The position numbers were made by a program, and so were the translations under genes. From Acidovorax sp. 106 (lineage in GTDB: Bacteria > Pseudomonadota > Gammaproteobacteria > Burkholderiales > Burkholderiaceae_C), in contig NZ_RCCC01000001.1 in NCBI RefSeq assembly GCF_003663825.1, positions 3,604,501-3,668,500 of the forward strand: a stretch of 64,000 nt of DNA. The letters are read 5' to 3'. Positions 8,905 to 17,285 of this stretch are shown piece by piece. Position 1 is the first letter of the stretch, and every line of letters begins with the position of its first letter. Under the pieces are notes generated by a model. It was not told the DNA's origin, did no database searches, and saw only the letters and a list, made by a program, of their open reading frames with translations.

Positions 8905-8957
8905 AAAAATAATAGCTGCTATCGCTTGTAAATAAAGCGCTAGCAGCTATTTTTGTT
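8905..8957. repeat. Stem-loop repeat copy 1, probable bidirectional terminator
   Basis: Perfect 11-base arms AATAGCTGCTA (8911-8921) and TAGCAGCTATT (8941-8951) are flanked by A-rich sequence on the left and T-rich sequence on the right. It lies between the convergent FlgO-domain gene and flhC and could terminate both. It belongs to the dispersed AGCTATT/GCGCTT repeat family. Confidence 0.75.
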
Positions 8958-8975
8958 TGAAAAAATGCGTGCGTT

Positions 8976-9524
8976 TCAGTGCAGCATCAAGGCGCCAGCC
9001 GTCTTGCTCTTGCCTGCGCGGGCAGGGGGGTTGCACAGGCCGCAGGTGAAATGGCGGTTTTCATACAGCTCGGTCACAAACTGGCCGCTGCACTGGCTGC
9101 ACTTGGTGCGCGTCAGCATGCCTGCGTCCACAAACTTCACCAGGCGCCAGGCGCGGGTGAAAGACAGCAGGGGCTCGATCTCTGCGGTGGCCACTTGCTC
9201 GTTGTACAGGCGATAGGCCTTGGTCAGCAACTCGACCGAATCCAGGTCCACGCCCTTGGACAGGTATTCGTAGATGTTCAGGAACAGCGAGCTGTGGATG
9301 TTCTCTTGCCAGGTCAGGAACCAGTCGGTGGAGAAGGGCAGCTGGCCCTTGGATGGCGACTTGCCGGCAATTTCCTTGTACAGGCGGATCAGGCGCTCGT
9401 AAGACAGCGTAGTTTCAGATTCCAGCACCTGCATGCGGGCACCCATCTGGATGAGCATGGCAGCACGTTCGATCTGCTTGGATTCATTCAGTACGCTTTT
9501 GACGGTGGCGGCAGGTGCGGACAT
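8976..9524 (-). CDS. flhC: Flagellar transcriptional activator FlhC
   Basis: FlhC forms the heterohexameric FlhD4C2 complex that activates class II flagellar promoters. The 182-residue product matches the family over its full length, including SYERLIRLYKEIAGKSPSKG and the C-terminal zinc site of four cysteines C142, C145, C161 and C164 (CSQC and CGLC). It lies 48 bases downstream of flhD on the same strand and is surely co-transcribed. Its end meets the stem-loop repeat that separates it from the convergent lipoprotein genes. Confidence 0.97.
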   Translation of the reverse strand: MSAPAATVKSVLNESKQIERAAMLIQMGARMQVLESETTLSYERLIRLYKEIAGKSPSKGQLPFSTDWFLTWQENIHSSLFLNIYEYLSKGVDLDSVELLTKAYRLYNEQVATAEIEPLLSFTRAWRLVKFVDAGMLTRTKCSQCSGQFVTELYENRHFTCGLCNPPARAGKSKTAGALMLH

Positions 9525-9572
9525 GGTGGGCTTTCGTGAAGGACTGGAGGCAGGGGCGATGGAGGGTGGTGC

Positions 9573-9899
9573 TTACAGCACTTCCGACACGCGGCTGGCC
9601 ATGAGGATGTTGGCGTGCAAGGTGTTGGTGGCTTCGTTGCCTACCTTCTTGGCGGTGTGGTTGGTCAGCAAGCTCCACACCAGGTTGTCGTCCACACGGA
9701 AGCTGCACAGCAGCGTGTTGCGTGAAGCCAGCTTGAGCACCTGGGCTGCCGACAGCGAGGCCAGAAGGTCGGCGGCTTCTTCGTTCATGCCCAAGCGGAA
9801 CACGGCTTCGGCCTTGTCCTGGCGAATCAGGTTCTGTGCCAGCATCAGGTAAGTGAGGTTGGCTTCGCGGATTTCGGCGAGGATTTGTTCGTTGGTCAT
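9573..9899 (-). CDS. flhD: Flagellar transcriptional activator FlhD
   Basis: FlhD is the partner of FlhC at the top of the flagellar hierarchy. The ATG at 9899 gives a 108-residue protein of normal length starting MTNEQILAEIREANLTYL and is preceded by an AAGGAAG ribosome site; a longer frame to 9992 adds a non-homologous extension. The ANLTYLMLAQNLI and LLCSFRVDDNLVW segments are typical. The 244 bases upstream should contain the regulated flhD promoter, but I could not pick convincing boxes. Confidence 0.97.
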   Translation of the reverse strand: MTNEQILAEIREANLTYLMLAQNLIRQDKAEAVFRLGMNEEAADLLASLSAAQVLKLASRNTLLCSFRVDDNLVWSLLTNHTAKKVGNEATNTLHANILMASRVSEVL

Positions 9900-10143
9900 G
9901 GCGGCTTCCTTTTTTCCAGTCCCGGGTCTTGCGTTGCATGCGGTTTGCATGTTTTGCGTGATCCGTTGAAATGGATTGTGAAACCGCCCCAATCAAAAAT
10001 TAAGTCCGTTTTTGACTGTGCTGCGTGTCTGGTTTTGGGGTGGGCTTTGTAGGAATTTGCCTTACACGAACCTAAGGCCAGAAGGCCTTCTCCCCAGGTA
10101 AATGCATGCTGCTAACAACTTGTTGCAATCGTATCCGGCGTGT

Positions 10144-11043
10144 TCATCCACGTTCCACGGGGCGCGTCGAATCACTGCACCACTCGCTCCAGCTGCCCGC
10201 AAAAAGTGATGTTTTTCCGAGCCCGGCGACTTCCATCGCCAGCACATTGGGCACCGCGCTCACGCCGCTGCCGCACTGGTGCACGACAGAGCCTGGTGCG
10301 CGGCCTGCCAGCAGCGTTTCAAACTCCGCACGCAACACGGCGGCAGGCTTGAAGCGGCCGTCCGGCCCCAGGTTGTCGCCAAATGGCCGGTTCAGCGCAC
10401 CCGGAATGTGGCCCGCCACCGGGTCCAGCGGTTCCACCTCGCCCCGGTAGCGCGGCGCACCCCGTGCATCCACCACGGTTTGCCCAGGTTGCTGCAGGTT
10501 TTGTAGCACCTCAGTGGCTGTGACCAAGCGGCGCAGCGGTGCCTTCAAAACGAAGTTGCTTTGAAAATGGCTGGGTTCATCGCCGCTGGCCACCGGGCCG
10601 CCTTCGGCTTGCCAGGCTTGCAGCCCACCGTCGAGCACGGCCACGGCATCGTGGCCCGCCCACTTGAGCATCCACCACAGGCGCCCGCAGTAGTTGGCGC
10701 CGTTGCGGTCGTACACCACGGCCTGCATGCCGTTGGCAAAGCCCACGCTCGACAGCCACGTCGCAAAGCGTTCGCGGCTGGGCAGGGGGTGGCGCCCGCC
10801 CGAAGCAGGCTGGTCTGCCTCTTGGGCCACCAGGGTGCCGTGGGCACCCGGTGCGCCGTGCTTGGCGCTTAGATGCTTGTCCAGGTCTGCGTACACCGCA
10901 CCGGGGATGTGTGCCTGCGCAAACGCCTGCGCCCCGGCCGAGGGCTGCATCAGCTCAAAGCTGCAGTCGAACACCATCAAGGGATGGCCGCTGGCCTGCA
11001 GGGCCTGCAGTTCGGTGGGGGCGATGAGGGTGGTGTAGGTCAT
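10144..11043 (-). CDS. sseA: Rhodanese-family sulfurtransferase (3-mercaptopyruvate type)
   Basis: The 299-residue enzyme has two rhodanese domains. The active-site Cys257 lies in the loop HQCGSGVSA; CGSGV(T/S)A is characteristic of 3-mercaptopyruvate sulfurtransferases rather than thiosulfate rhodaneses, which usually have CRxGx[R/T]. Other conserved motifs are VVYDRNGANYCGRLWWML, VLDGGLQAW and HIPGALNRPF. The start at 11043 has GGAG nine bases upstream; another ATG at 11058 is possible. It is likely cytoplasmic, working in sulfur or cyanide metabolism. Confidence 0.9.
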   Translation of the reverse strand: MTYTTLIAPTELQALQASGHPLMVFDCSFELMQPSAGAQAFAQAHIPGAVYADLDKHLSAKHGAPGAHGTLVAQEADQPASGGRHPLPSRERFATWLSSVGFANGMQAVVYDRNGANYCGRLWWMLKWAGHDAVAVLDGGLQAWQAEGGPVASGDEPSHFQSNFVLKAPLRRLVTATEVLQNLQQPGQTVVDARGAPRYRGEVEPLDPVAGHIPGALNRPFGDNLGPDGRFKPAAVLRAEFETLLAGRAPGSVVHQCGSGVSAVPNVLAMEVAGLGKTSLFAGSWSEWCSDSTRPVERG

Positions 11044-11073
11044 TGGCAAAGGCTCCATGGGTGGCACTTTAAA

Positions 11074-11180
11074 GCGGCTAATAAAACTCTTCTGGCGTCG
11101 TTGTGCGTCTTGTCGTACTACTCGTACTGCCTGCGACGCAGCGCCTAGCCATAACCGCTTCGCTGAGTTTTGTTAGCCGC
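11074..11180. mobile_element. 107-bp element with 16-bp terminal inverted repeats, copy 1
   Basis: Ends are GCGGCTAATAAAACTC (11074-11089) and GAGTTTTGTTAGCCGC (11165-11180), inverted with one mismatch. The interior is non-coding. A second copy lies at 25911-26018 with a clearly related interior (CTGGCGTCGTTG near the left end). It sits in the gap between sseA and the upstream eamA gene, ending two bases before the eamA stop codon. MITE-like behaviour is inferred. Confidence 0.7.
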
Positions 11181-11182
11181 TC

Positions 11183-12094
11183 CTAATGTTCTTCCGCTGG
11201 GCTGTCAGGGGCGGCACGCGCGCGCAGCACGGTCGCCACGATACCGCTGCCCACAATCAACACCATCCCCACCCATCCAATGGTCGGGATGTGGTCATTG
11301 AACAGCACCACGCTGTAGATGGCGGCAAACACAATGCCTGAATACTGCAAGTTGGCCACCACCAGCGTGCCGCGTGGGGTCTTGGCGGTGGCGTAGGCGC
11401 GCGTCATGCACAGCTGTCCGCCCGCCGCCAGCACCCCAATCGGCAGCAGCCACAGTGCGGGCCAGCCAGGCCAGGCCGAGGTGCCGGTAAAGAGCATTGC
11501 CAGCCCCCCAGCGGCTGCCGACCCCACGGCAAAGTAAAACACGGTGCGCGACTCAGGCTCGCCCAGGCGCGATAGCGCCATCACCTGCATGTAGGCGAAG
11601 GCGGCTGTCATGCCCGACATGAGCCCGATGAGCCCTGCAAACGCCTGGTTTTGATCGAGGCTGGGGCGCAACATCAGTACCACACCGACGAAACCTGTGA
11701 GCACTGTGACCACCAGTGAGCCCTGGAAGGCCGGCCGTGGAGCGGTGGCTGAGGGGCGCCAGGCGATCAGCGCGCCGCCCACCAGAAATGCGGCAATCCA
11801 CACGCTGCTCATGTAGTTGAGCGTCATGGCCGTGGCCAGCGGCAATTGGCCAATGGCATAAAACCACGCACCCAAAGACACCACGCCCACCAGGCTGCGC
11901 CATGCATGCATGCCAGGGTATTGGGTGGCCAGTGACACCCGTTGCGAGCGGGCCAGCAGCCACAAGATGGCGATGCCGATGAAGCCCCGATAGCAGACCA
12001 GCTCTGCAGCGTTGAAGTGGGCCGATGCCATCTTCACGCACACCCCCATGCTGGCAAAAAGGAAAGCGGCCAACACCATCCAGAGGGCTTGCAT
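11183..12094 (-). CDS. EamA/DMT-superfamily inner-membrane transporter
   Basis: The 303-residue protein has about ten hydrophobic segments arranged as two EamA halves, the usual DMT topology. Conserved features include CYRGFIGIAILWLL in the first half and GQLCMTRAYATAKT in the second. Relatives export amino acids, metabolites or S-adenosylmethionine-type solutes, but the substrate cannot be read from sequence. No operon partner is evident. Confidence 0.88.
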   Translation of the reverse strand: MQALWMVLAAFLFASMGVCVKMASAHFNAAELVCYRGFIGIAILWLLARSQRVSLATQYPGMHAWRSLVGVVSLGAWFYAIGQLPLATAMTLNYMSSVWIAAFLVGGALIAWRPSATAPRPAFQGSLVVTVLTGFVGVVLMLRPSLDQNQAFAGLIGLMSGMTAAFAYMQVMALSRLGEPESRTVFYFAVGSAAAGGLAMLFTGTSAWPGWPALWLLPIGVLAAGGQLCMTRAYATAKTPRGTLVVANLQYSGIVFAAIYSVVLFNDHIPTIGWVGMVLIVGSGIVATVLRARAAPDSPAEEH

Positions 12095-12126
12095 CGAGGG
12101 GGAACCTGTTCAGAGGGTTGAAATAA

Positions 12127-12169
12127 AAATAGCCGCCAAGGCTGGTTGGACCAGCGCTGACAGCTATTC
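12127..12169. repeat. Stem-loop repeat copy 2 (degenerate)
   Basis: AAATAGCC at the left and GACAGCTATT at the right flank a GC-rich middle with CCAGCGCTG. It resembles the AGCTATT family but is diverged. The rest of the 293-base gap 12095-12387 is filled on the right by the 3'-end repeat; nothing else is recognised. Confidence 0.45.
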
Positions 12170-12275
12170 TAATGAGAGCAGGCACAACAAGTACGGCGAT
12201 TCGGCAGGCATTCGCAGGGCAGTTTGTCGCTTCAGTGGCCAAAGAACGTGCGAGATGGTGATGGCCCCCAACACT

Positions 12276-12396
12276 GGCGCGAACCAGCCCAGCCCAGTGC
12301 CCCGCGCAAGGGCCGCCAAGCCGCGGATGCGGCGCTTCGCTTGCGTGCGCCGGGGGCGTCCCCCTTGGGGGGAAGGCGCGCAGCGACTCAGGGGGG
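12276..12396. repeat. Gene-3'-end repeat carrying a stop codon, copy 1
   Basis: Read on the minus strand this begins CCCCCTGAGTCGCTGCGCGC and continues with a hairpin CCCCC/GGGGG and a GC-rich tail ending TTCGCGCCAG. The same start and the same ending occur at 42050-42170. In both cases the TGA is the stop codon of the adjacent gene, here the Rieske oxygenase, whose last residues SPP run into the repeat. Confidence 0.65.
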
Positions 12397-13518
12397 GCTT
12401 CCCATACTTTTGCGGTACCACTCGTGAAAGTGCTGCATACCATCTTCCATGGGGCTCTGGTAGGGGCCGACCTCGTTGTCGCCACGGGCCAGCAAAGCCT
12501 TGCGGCCCGCATCCATGCGTTCACCGATTTCGTCGTCCTCGATGCAGGTCTCCATGTAGGCGGCCTTCTGTGCCTCGACGAATTCGCGCTCGAACGCCGC
12601 GATTTCTTCGGGGTAGTAGAACTCCACCATGTTCAGCGTCTTGGTCGGGCTGATGGGGTGCAGGGTGGACACGGTGAGCACATGCGGGTACCACTCCACC
12701 ATGATGTGCGGGTACAGCGTGAGCCAGATGGCGCCGTGCTTGGGTGGCTCGCCATTGCGGTAGGCCAGCAGGGCTTCGTGCCAGCGCTCGTACACGGGAC
12801 TGCCGGCCTTGCCCAGGCGGTTGGCCACACCCACGGTTTGCACCGAGTAGTTCTTGCCAAACTCCCAGCGCAGGTCGTCGCAGGTGACGAAGCTGCCCAG
12901 GCCGGGGTGGAAGGGACCGACGTGGTAGTCCTCCAGATAGACCTCGATGAAGGTCTTCCAGTTGTAGTTGCACTCGTGCAGTTCGACATGGTCGAGCACA
13001 TAGCCATCAAAGCTCAAGTCGGCCTGCGGCCCCATTTGCGCCAGGTCTGCGGCCACGTCGTAGCCGTTGTCTTCAAACAGAAGGCCGTTCCATTCGCGCA
13101 GCTTGTAATTGTTGAGGTTCAGGCAGGGGTCGTGCGCAAAATGCGGCGCGCCCAGCAACTCGCCCTTGGGGCTGTAGGTCCAGCGGTGCAGCGGGCACAC
13201 GATGTTGCCGCCCGCGCTGCCTTTTTGCTGCGTGTGCAAAGAGCCCTTACCCTTGAGCATGACCGCCTGGCGGTGGCGGCACACGTTGGAGATGAGTTCG
13301 ACCCCGCCCTGGGCGTTGCGCACCAGCGCGCGGCCCTCGCCCTCTTGGGGCAGTGCGTAGTAGTCGCCCGCATGGGGCACAGACAATTGGTGCCCCACAT
13401 AGCGGGGCCCGCGCTGGAAGATGGTGTCCAGCTCGCGCTGAAACAGCGCATCGTCAAAGTAGCTTGAAACTGGTAGTTGGCTTGCAGCCTGCTGCAGTTG
13501 AAGACTTAAATCAGACAT
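12388..13518 (-). CDS. Rieske non-heme iron oxygenase, alpha subunit
   Basis: The N-terminal Rieske domain binds a [2Fe-2S] cluster through C80, H82, C108 and H111 (CRHR and CPLHRW). The catalytic domain has the mononuclear iron ligands in EDYHVGPFHPG (H199 and H204). With 376 residues it resembles single-component ring-hydroxylating and quaternary-amine (choline, carnitine, glycine betaine) oxygenases, but the substrate is not evident and no reductase gene is adjacent. AGGT precedes the ATG. A hairpin with a U tract lies in its leader. The last codons lie in a repeat. Confidence 0.9.
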   Translation of the reverse strand: MSDLSLQLQQAASQLPVSSYFDDALFQRELDTIFQRGPRYVGHQLSVPHAGDYYALPQEGEGRALVRNAQGGVELISNVCRHRQAVMLKGKGSLHTQQKGSAGGNIVCPLHRWTYSPKGELLGAPHFAHDPCLNLNNYKLREWNGLLFEDNGYDVAADLAQMGPQADLSFDGYVLDHVELHECNYNWKTFIEVYLEDYHVGPFHPGLGSFVTCDDLRWEFGKNYSVQTVGVANRLGKAGSPVYERWHEALLAYRNGEPPKHGAIWLTLYPHIMVEWYPHVLTVSTLHPISPTKTLNMVEFYYPEEIAAFEREFVEAQKAAYMETCIEDDEIGERMDAGRKALLARGDNEVGPYQSPMEDGMQHFHEWYRKSMGSPP

Positions 13519-13578
13519 GGGTGACCTGACCTAAAGACTCCCCACAGGGAAGTGCGGGAGGTGCGCCGCAGCGCATCC

Positions 13579-13633
13579 ATAAAAAAGAAACCGGCTCACT
13601 GAATGAGCCGGCTTGGCGGGAATGGGATTATAG
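13579..13633 (-). promoter_or_regulatory. Possible promoter and attenuator hairpin upstream of the Rieske gene
   Basis: On the minus strand a perfect -10 hexamer TATAAT (13627-13632) is followed within about 16 bases by the hairpin CCGGCTCA/TGAGCCGG (13591-13611) and a T-rich tract. If the promoter is real the hairpin would end transcripts at about 40-50 bases, as an attenuator or a very short RNA, before the gene starting at 13518. The -35 is weak. The remaining part of this 298-base gap shows nothing else. Confidence 0.45.
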
Positions 13634-13816
13634 GCGGTGGGGTTATTCCCGCAGCCCCCTTACGTGTATTGAGAATTGATCGAGGACAGGGTCTTTGCAG
13701 TTTTTGCGATGGCTTGGCAGGCTGTGATTTGCAATAAACGGCCCTGCAATCAGTCTCGGTGCAGAGGCTGCGCCTAAAATCGCCCGTTTTCATCTGCGCG
13801 CACTGCCCACAAGCCC

Positions 13817-14059
13817 ATGCCCAAGGCCACCCCCAAGACCGAACTGCCCCATGAGCCCGCCAGCTACGAAGCCGCGCTGGAAGAACTGGAGCAGTTGGTC
13901 ACCCGCATCGAATCGGGCCAGATGCCCCTGGACCAGATGCTGGCGGGCTACCAGCGCGGCGCCGTGCTGCTGGCGTTTTGCCGCAAACGGCTGGACGCGG
14001 TGCAAGACCAGATCAAGGTGCTGGACGAAGGCAGCTTGCAGGCTTGGGGGCAAGAATGA
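13817..14059 (+). CDS. xseB: Exodeoxyribonuclease VII small subunit
   Basis: At 80 residues this is the normal length for XseB, with the diagnostic [20 protein letters not shown] and [16 protein letters not shown] helices that bind XseA. Exonuclease VII degrades single-stranded DNA. It is the first gene of xseB-ispA-dxs; its TGA overlaps the ATG of ispA (ATGA). Confidence 0.96.
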   Translation: MPKATPKTELPHEPASYEAALEELEQLVTRIESGQMPLDQMLAGYQRGAVLLAFCRKRLDAVQDQIKVLDEGSLQAWGQE

Positions 14060-14988
14060 GCACCGCGTGGGACCTGGGGAGCTGGAGCCGGGAACACCTG
14101 GAGTGCGTGGAGCAGGCCCTGTCGCGCTGGGTGGGGCAGGGTGCCCCGGCCGGGCTGGGCGATGCCATGCGCTACGCCGTGCTGGACGGTGGCAAACGCC
14201 TGCGTCCGCTGCTGGTGATGGCGGCGTACGAGGCTGCACTCAGCGCCCGCCAGAGCACTTGGGGTGCTGCTGAGCGCAGTGGTGCTGACGAAGCCGCCTT
14301 GCGTGCAGCTTGCGCGGTGGAGCTGATCCACGCTTACTCGCTGGTGCACGACGACATGCCCTGCATGGACAACGACGTGCTGCGCCGTGGCAAGCCCACC
14401 GTGCATGTGCAGTTTGGCGAGGCCCAGGCTCTTTTGGCAGGCGATGCGCTGCAGGCCTTCGCTTTTGAATTGCTCACTCCCGACGACGAACGCATTCCGG
14501 GCGCCGTGCAGGCCAGCCTGTGTCGCCAACTGGCGCATGCGGCAGGCTCTGCCGGCATGGCCGGTGGGCAGGCGATTGACCTGGCCAGCGTGGGGCTGGC
14601 ACTGACCGAAAGCCAACTGCGCGAGATGCACCGCCTCAAAACGGGCGCTTTGCTAGAGTGCAGCGTCATGATGGGCGCTGCCTGTGCCAGCGTACCGCCG
14701 CAGGCCAAAACAGCCTTGCAGACCTACGGTGCTGCGGTGGGGCTGGCGTTTCAGGTGGTCGACGATATTCTGGACGTGATTGCCGACTCGGCCACGCTGG
14801 GCAAAACGGCAGGCAAGGACGCTGCCAGCGACAAGCCCACCTATGTGTCGCTGTTGGGGCTGGCCGCAGCGCAGGCCTATGCCAGCGAGTTGCTGGCCGC
14901 CGCCCATGCAGCGCTGGCAGACAGTGGTTTGCCCGACGTGCGTGCCCTGGCGGCCCTGGCCGACATGGTGGTGCGCCGATCGCACTGA
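14056..14988 (+). CDS. ispA: Farnesyl diphosphate synthase
   Basis: The 310-residue polyprenyl synthase condenses isopentenyl and dimethylallyl diphosphate to geranyl and farnesyl diphosphate in the cytoplasm. The first aspartate-rich motif is [12 protein letters not shown], the second VVDDILD, and GGKRLRP binds the substrate phosphate. The start overlaps the xseB stop, indicating translational coupling. The next gene dxs supplies the first step of the same MEP isoprenoid pathway. Confidence 0.96.
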   Translation: MSTAWDLGSWSREHLECVEQALSRWVGQGAPAGLGDAMRYAVLDGGKRLRPLLVMAAYEAALSARQSTWGAAERSGADEAALRAACAVELIHAYSLVHDDMPCMDNDVLRRGKPTVHVQFGEAQALLAGDALQAFAFELLTPDDERIPGAVQASLCRQLAHAAGSAGMAGGQAIDLASVGLALTESQLREMHRLKTGALLECSVMMGAACASVPPQAKTALQTYGAAVGLAFQVVDDILDVIADSATLGKTAGKDAASDKPTYVSLLGLAAAQAYASELLAAAHAALADSGLPDVRALAALADMVVRRSH

Positions 14989-15040
14989 CCGGGCGACGCT
15001 GCGGCCCACCGTGCATGTTGCCTGGAATGTGTATTCAATC

Positions 15041-15088
15041 AGCCCCTGGCGCTTATCAATAGAGCGCTGGTAGCTATCAAAATAATAG
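15041..15088. repeat. Stem-loop repeat copy 3, between ispA and dxs
   Basis: GGCGCTTATCAATAGAGCGC followed by TGGTAGCTATCAAAA matches the reverse complement of the family consensus (GATAGCT, GCGCT, ATAAGCGC). It lies directly in front of the dxs start codon and displaces a normal ribosome site, so it forms the dxs leader. Confidence 0.65.
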
Positions 15089-15091
15089 TAA

Positions 15092-16972
15092 ATGGCCACG
15101 ACCTCCTTCCCCCTGCTGCAAACCATCAACGACCCGGCGGATGTGCGCAAGCTGTCACGGGCAGACCTCAAGGTGCTGGCCACGGAACTGCGTGGCTTTG
15201 TGCTGGAGAGCGTGTCGCAAACCGGCGGGCACCTCAGCTCCAACCTGGGCACCGTAGAGCTCACCGTGGCCCTGCACCATGTGTTCAACACCCCCGACGA
15301 CCGCTTGGTGTGGGATGTGGGCCACCAGACCTACCCCCACAAAATCCTGACCGGGCGGCGCGACCGCATGGCTACCTTGCGCCAGCTGGGGGGCATCTCG
15401 GGCTTTCCGCAGCGGGCCGAAAGCCCCTACGACACCTTCGGCACCGCGCACTCCAGCACCAGCATTTCTGCTGCGCTGGGCATGGCCATGGCCGCCAAGC
15501 GCAAGGGCGAAAACCGCCGCGCGGTGGCCATCATTGGCGACGGCGCCATGACGGCGGGCATGGCCTTTGAAGCCCTGAACAACGGTGGCGTGACCGATGC
15601 CAACCTGCTCGTCATCCTGAACGACAACGACATGAGCATCAGCCCGCCCGTGGGTGCGCTCAACCGGTACTTGGCGCAATTGATGAGCGGCCAGTTCTAT
15701 GCCGCTGCCAAGAACGTGGGCAAGACCGTGCTGCGCCCCGTGCCGCCCCTTTTGGAGCTGGCCAAGCGCTTTGAGCAGCAGGCCAAAGGCATGGTGGTGC
15801 CCGCCACGCTGTTTGAAAAATTCGGCTTCAACTACATCGGCCCCATCGACGGGCACGACCTGGACTCGCTCATCCCCACGCTGGAGAACATCAAGGGTCT
15901 CAAAGGCCCACAGTTCCTGCACGTGGTCACCAAAAAGGGCCAGGGCTACAAGCTGGCCGAGGCCGACCCCGTGGCCTACCACGGCCCTGGCAAGTTCGAC
16001 CCCGCAGTGGGTTTGGTCAAAAGCGCGTCCGCACCCAAGCAGACCTTCACGCAGGTGTTTGGCCAGTGGCTGTGCGACATGGCCGCGCAAGATGAGCGCC
16101 TGGTAGGCATCACCCCCGCCATGCGCGAAGGCTCGGGCATGGTCGAGTTTGAAAAGCGCTTTCCCGATCGCTACTACGACGTTGGCATTGCCGAGCAGCA
16201 CGCGGTGACCTTTGCTGCAGGCATGGCCTGCGAAGGCGTCAAGCCCGTGGTGGCCATCTACTCCACCTTCTTGCAGCGCGGCTACGACCAGCTTATCCAC
16301 GACGTGGCGTTGCAAAACCTGCCTGTGGTGTTTGCGCTGGACCGCGCCGGGCTGGTGGGCGCCGACGGCGCGACGCATGCGGGCGCCTACGACATTCCGT
16401 TTGTGCGCTGCATTCCCAACATGAGCATGGCCTGCCCGGCCGACGAGCGCGAATGCCGCCAGCTGCTCAGCAGCGCCTTTGGGCAAGACCACCCGGTGGC
16501 CGTGCGCTACCCGCGTGGCAGCGGCGCGGGCGTAGTCCCCTTGGCCACGCTGGAGGGGCTGCCCTTTGGCAAGGGCGAGGTGCGCCGCGAGCGCTCGGGT
16601 CTGGCTGCAGGCAACCCACCACGCATTGCCATTCTGGCGTTTGGTACCCTGCTGTACCCCGCTCTGGAAGCCGCCGAAGTGCTGGACGCCACCGTGGTCA
16701 ACATGCGCTGGGCCAAGCCGGTGGATGTGGACTTGCTGCTGGACGTGGCCTCGCGCCACGATGCGCTCGTCACCCTGGAAGAGGGCGCCATCATGGGCGG
16801 CGCAGGCAGCGCCGTGACCGAGGCGCTCAACGCCGCTGGCATCACGTTGCCCGTGCTGCAACTGGGCCTGCCCGATGTGTTCATCGAACACGGCGACCCG
16901 GTCAAGCTGTTGTCGTTGCAAGGGCTGGATGCCGCCGGGATTCGCGCTGCGATCGAAAAGCGGTTCCTCTGA
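15092..16972 (+). CDS. dxs: 1-deoxy-D-xylulose-5-phosphate synthase
   Basis: This 626-residue thiamine-diphosphate enzyme joins pyruvate and glyceraldehyde 3-phosphate in the first step of the MEP pathway. Visible motifs are [18 protein letters not shown], the thiamine-binding [16 protein letters not shown]...NDNDMSIS, and the pyrimidine-domain [15 protein letters not shown]. The length is typical. The upstream sequence AAAATAATAGTAA gives no clear Shine-Dalgarno, which is unusual and results from the repeat insertion. Confidence 0.97.
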   Translation: MATTSFPLLQTINDPADVRKLSRADLKVLATELRGFVLESVSQTGGHLSSNLGTVELTVALHHVFNTPDDRLVWDVGHQTYPHKILTGRRDRMATLRQLGGISGFPQRAESPYDTFGTAHSSTSISAALGMAMAAKRKGENRRAVAIIGDGAMTAGMAFEALNNGGVTDANLLVILNDNDMSISPPVGALNRYLAQLMSGQFYAAAKNVGKTVLRPVPPLLELAKRFEQQAKGMVVPATLFEKFGFNYIGPIDGHDLDSLIPTLENIKGLKGPQFLHVVTKKGQGYKLAEADPVAYHGPGKFDPAVGLVKSASAPKQTFTQVFGQWLCDMAAQDERLVGITPAMREGSGMVEFEKRFPDRYYDVGIAEQHAVTFAAGMACEGVKPVVAIYSTFLQRGYDQLIHDVALQNLPVVFALDRAGLVGADGATHAGAYDIPFVRCIPNMSMACPADERECRQLLSSAFGQDHPVAVRYPRGSGAGVVPLATLEGLPFGKGEVRRERSGLAAGNPPRIAILAFGTLLYPALEAAEVLDATVVNMRWAKPVDVDLLLDVASRHDALVTLEEGAIMGGAGSAVTEALNAAGITLPVLQLGLPDVFIEHGDPVKLLSLQGLDAAGIRAAIEKRFL

Positions 16973-17131
16973 TGGGGGTCTTGCGACCCTGGGGCTGAGC
17001 GCCTTGCTTTGCACCCTTGGGCATCGATAGAGGCCATTCATCAATCCCCTTTTCTTGCTTGAAATGCGCATGCTGCACCCCCTTCTCATGGTGCCCTGAC
17101 AGCGCGGCGCCAGCTTGCTTGCAGAACCCTG

Positions 17132-17156
17132 AAAGCCCCTCGCAGCAGGGGCTTTT
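17132..17156 (+). terminator. Terminator of xseB-ispA-dxs
   Basis: Stem AAGCCCCT/AGGGGCTT with a six-base loop, then T residues. The rest of the 313-base gap up to 17286 probably holds the promoter of the next gene; I see no clear operator. Confidence 0.88.
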
Positions 17157-17285
17157 TCGCGGGAAAACCCCCAAAGCCCGGGGTGGCCATATTCCTACAA
17201 TGAATGTGGCTGAAACAAGTCCTCGGCACGGCTGCGTACCGCGCGTGCATGCTGGGTTTTGCAATCAAATATCGGAGAGAACCTC

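Noticed and set aside
10074..10089. AAGGCC/GGCCTT hairpin after sseA
   Set aside because: Short stem and no T tract on either strand; not supported as a terminator.
13596..13793. 65-residue open frame on the minus strand
   Set aside because: It covers the hairpin and promoter region and has no ribosome site or recognisable sequence.
15155..17089. 644-residue open frame on the minus strand
   Set aside because: Antisense to dxs; His- and Gln-rich composition without motifs.
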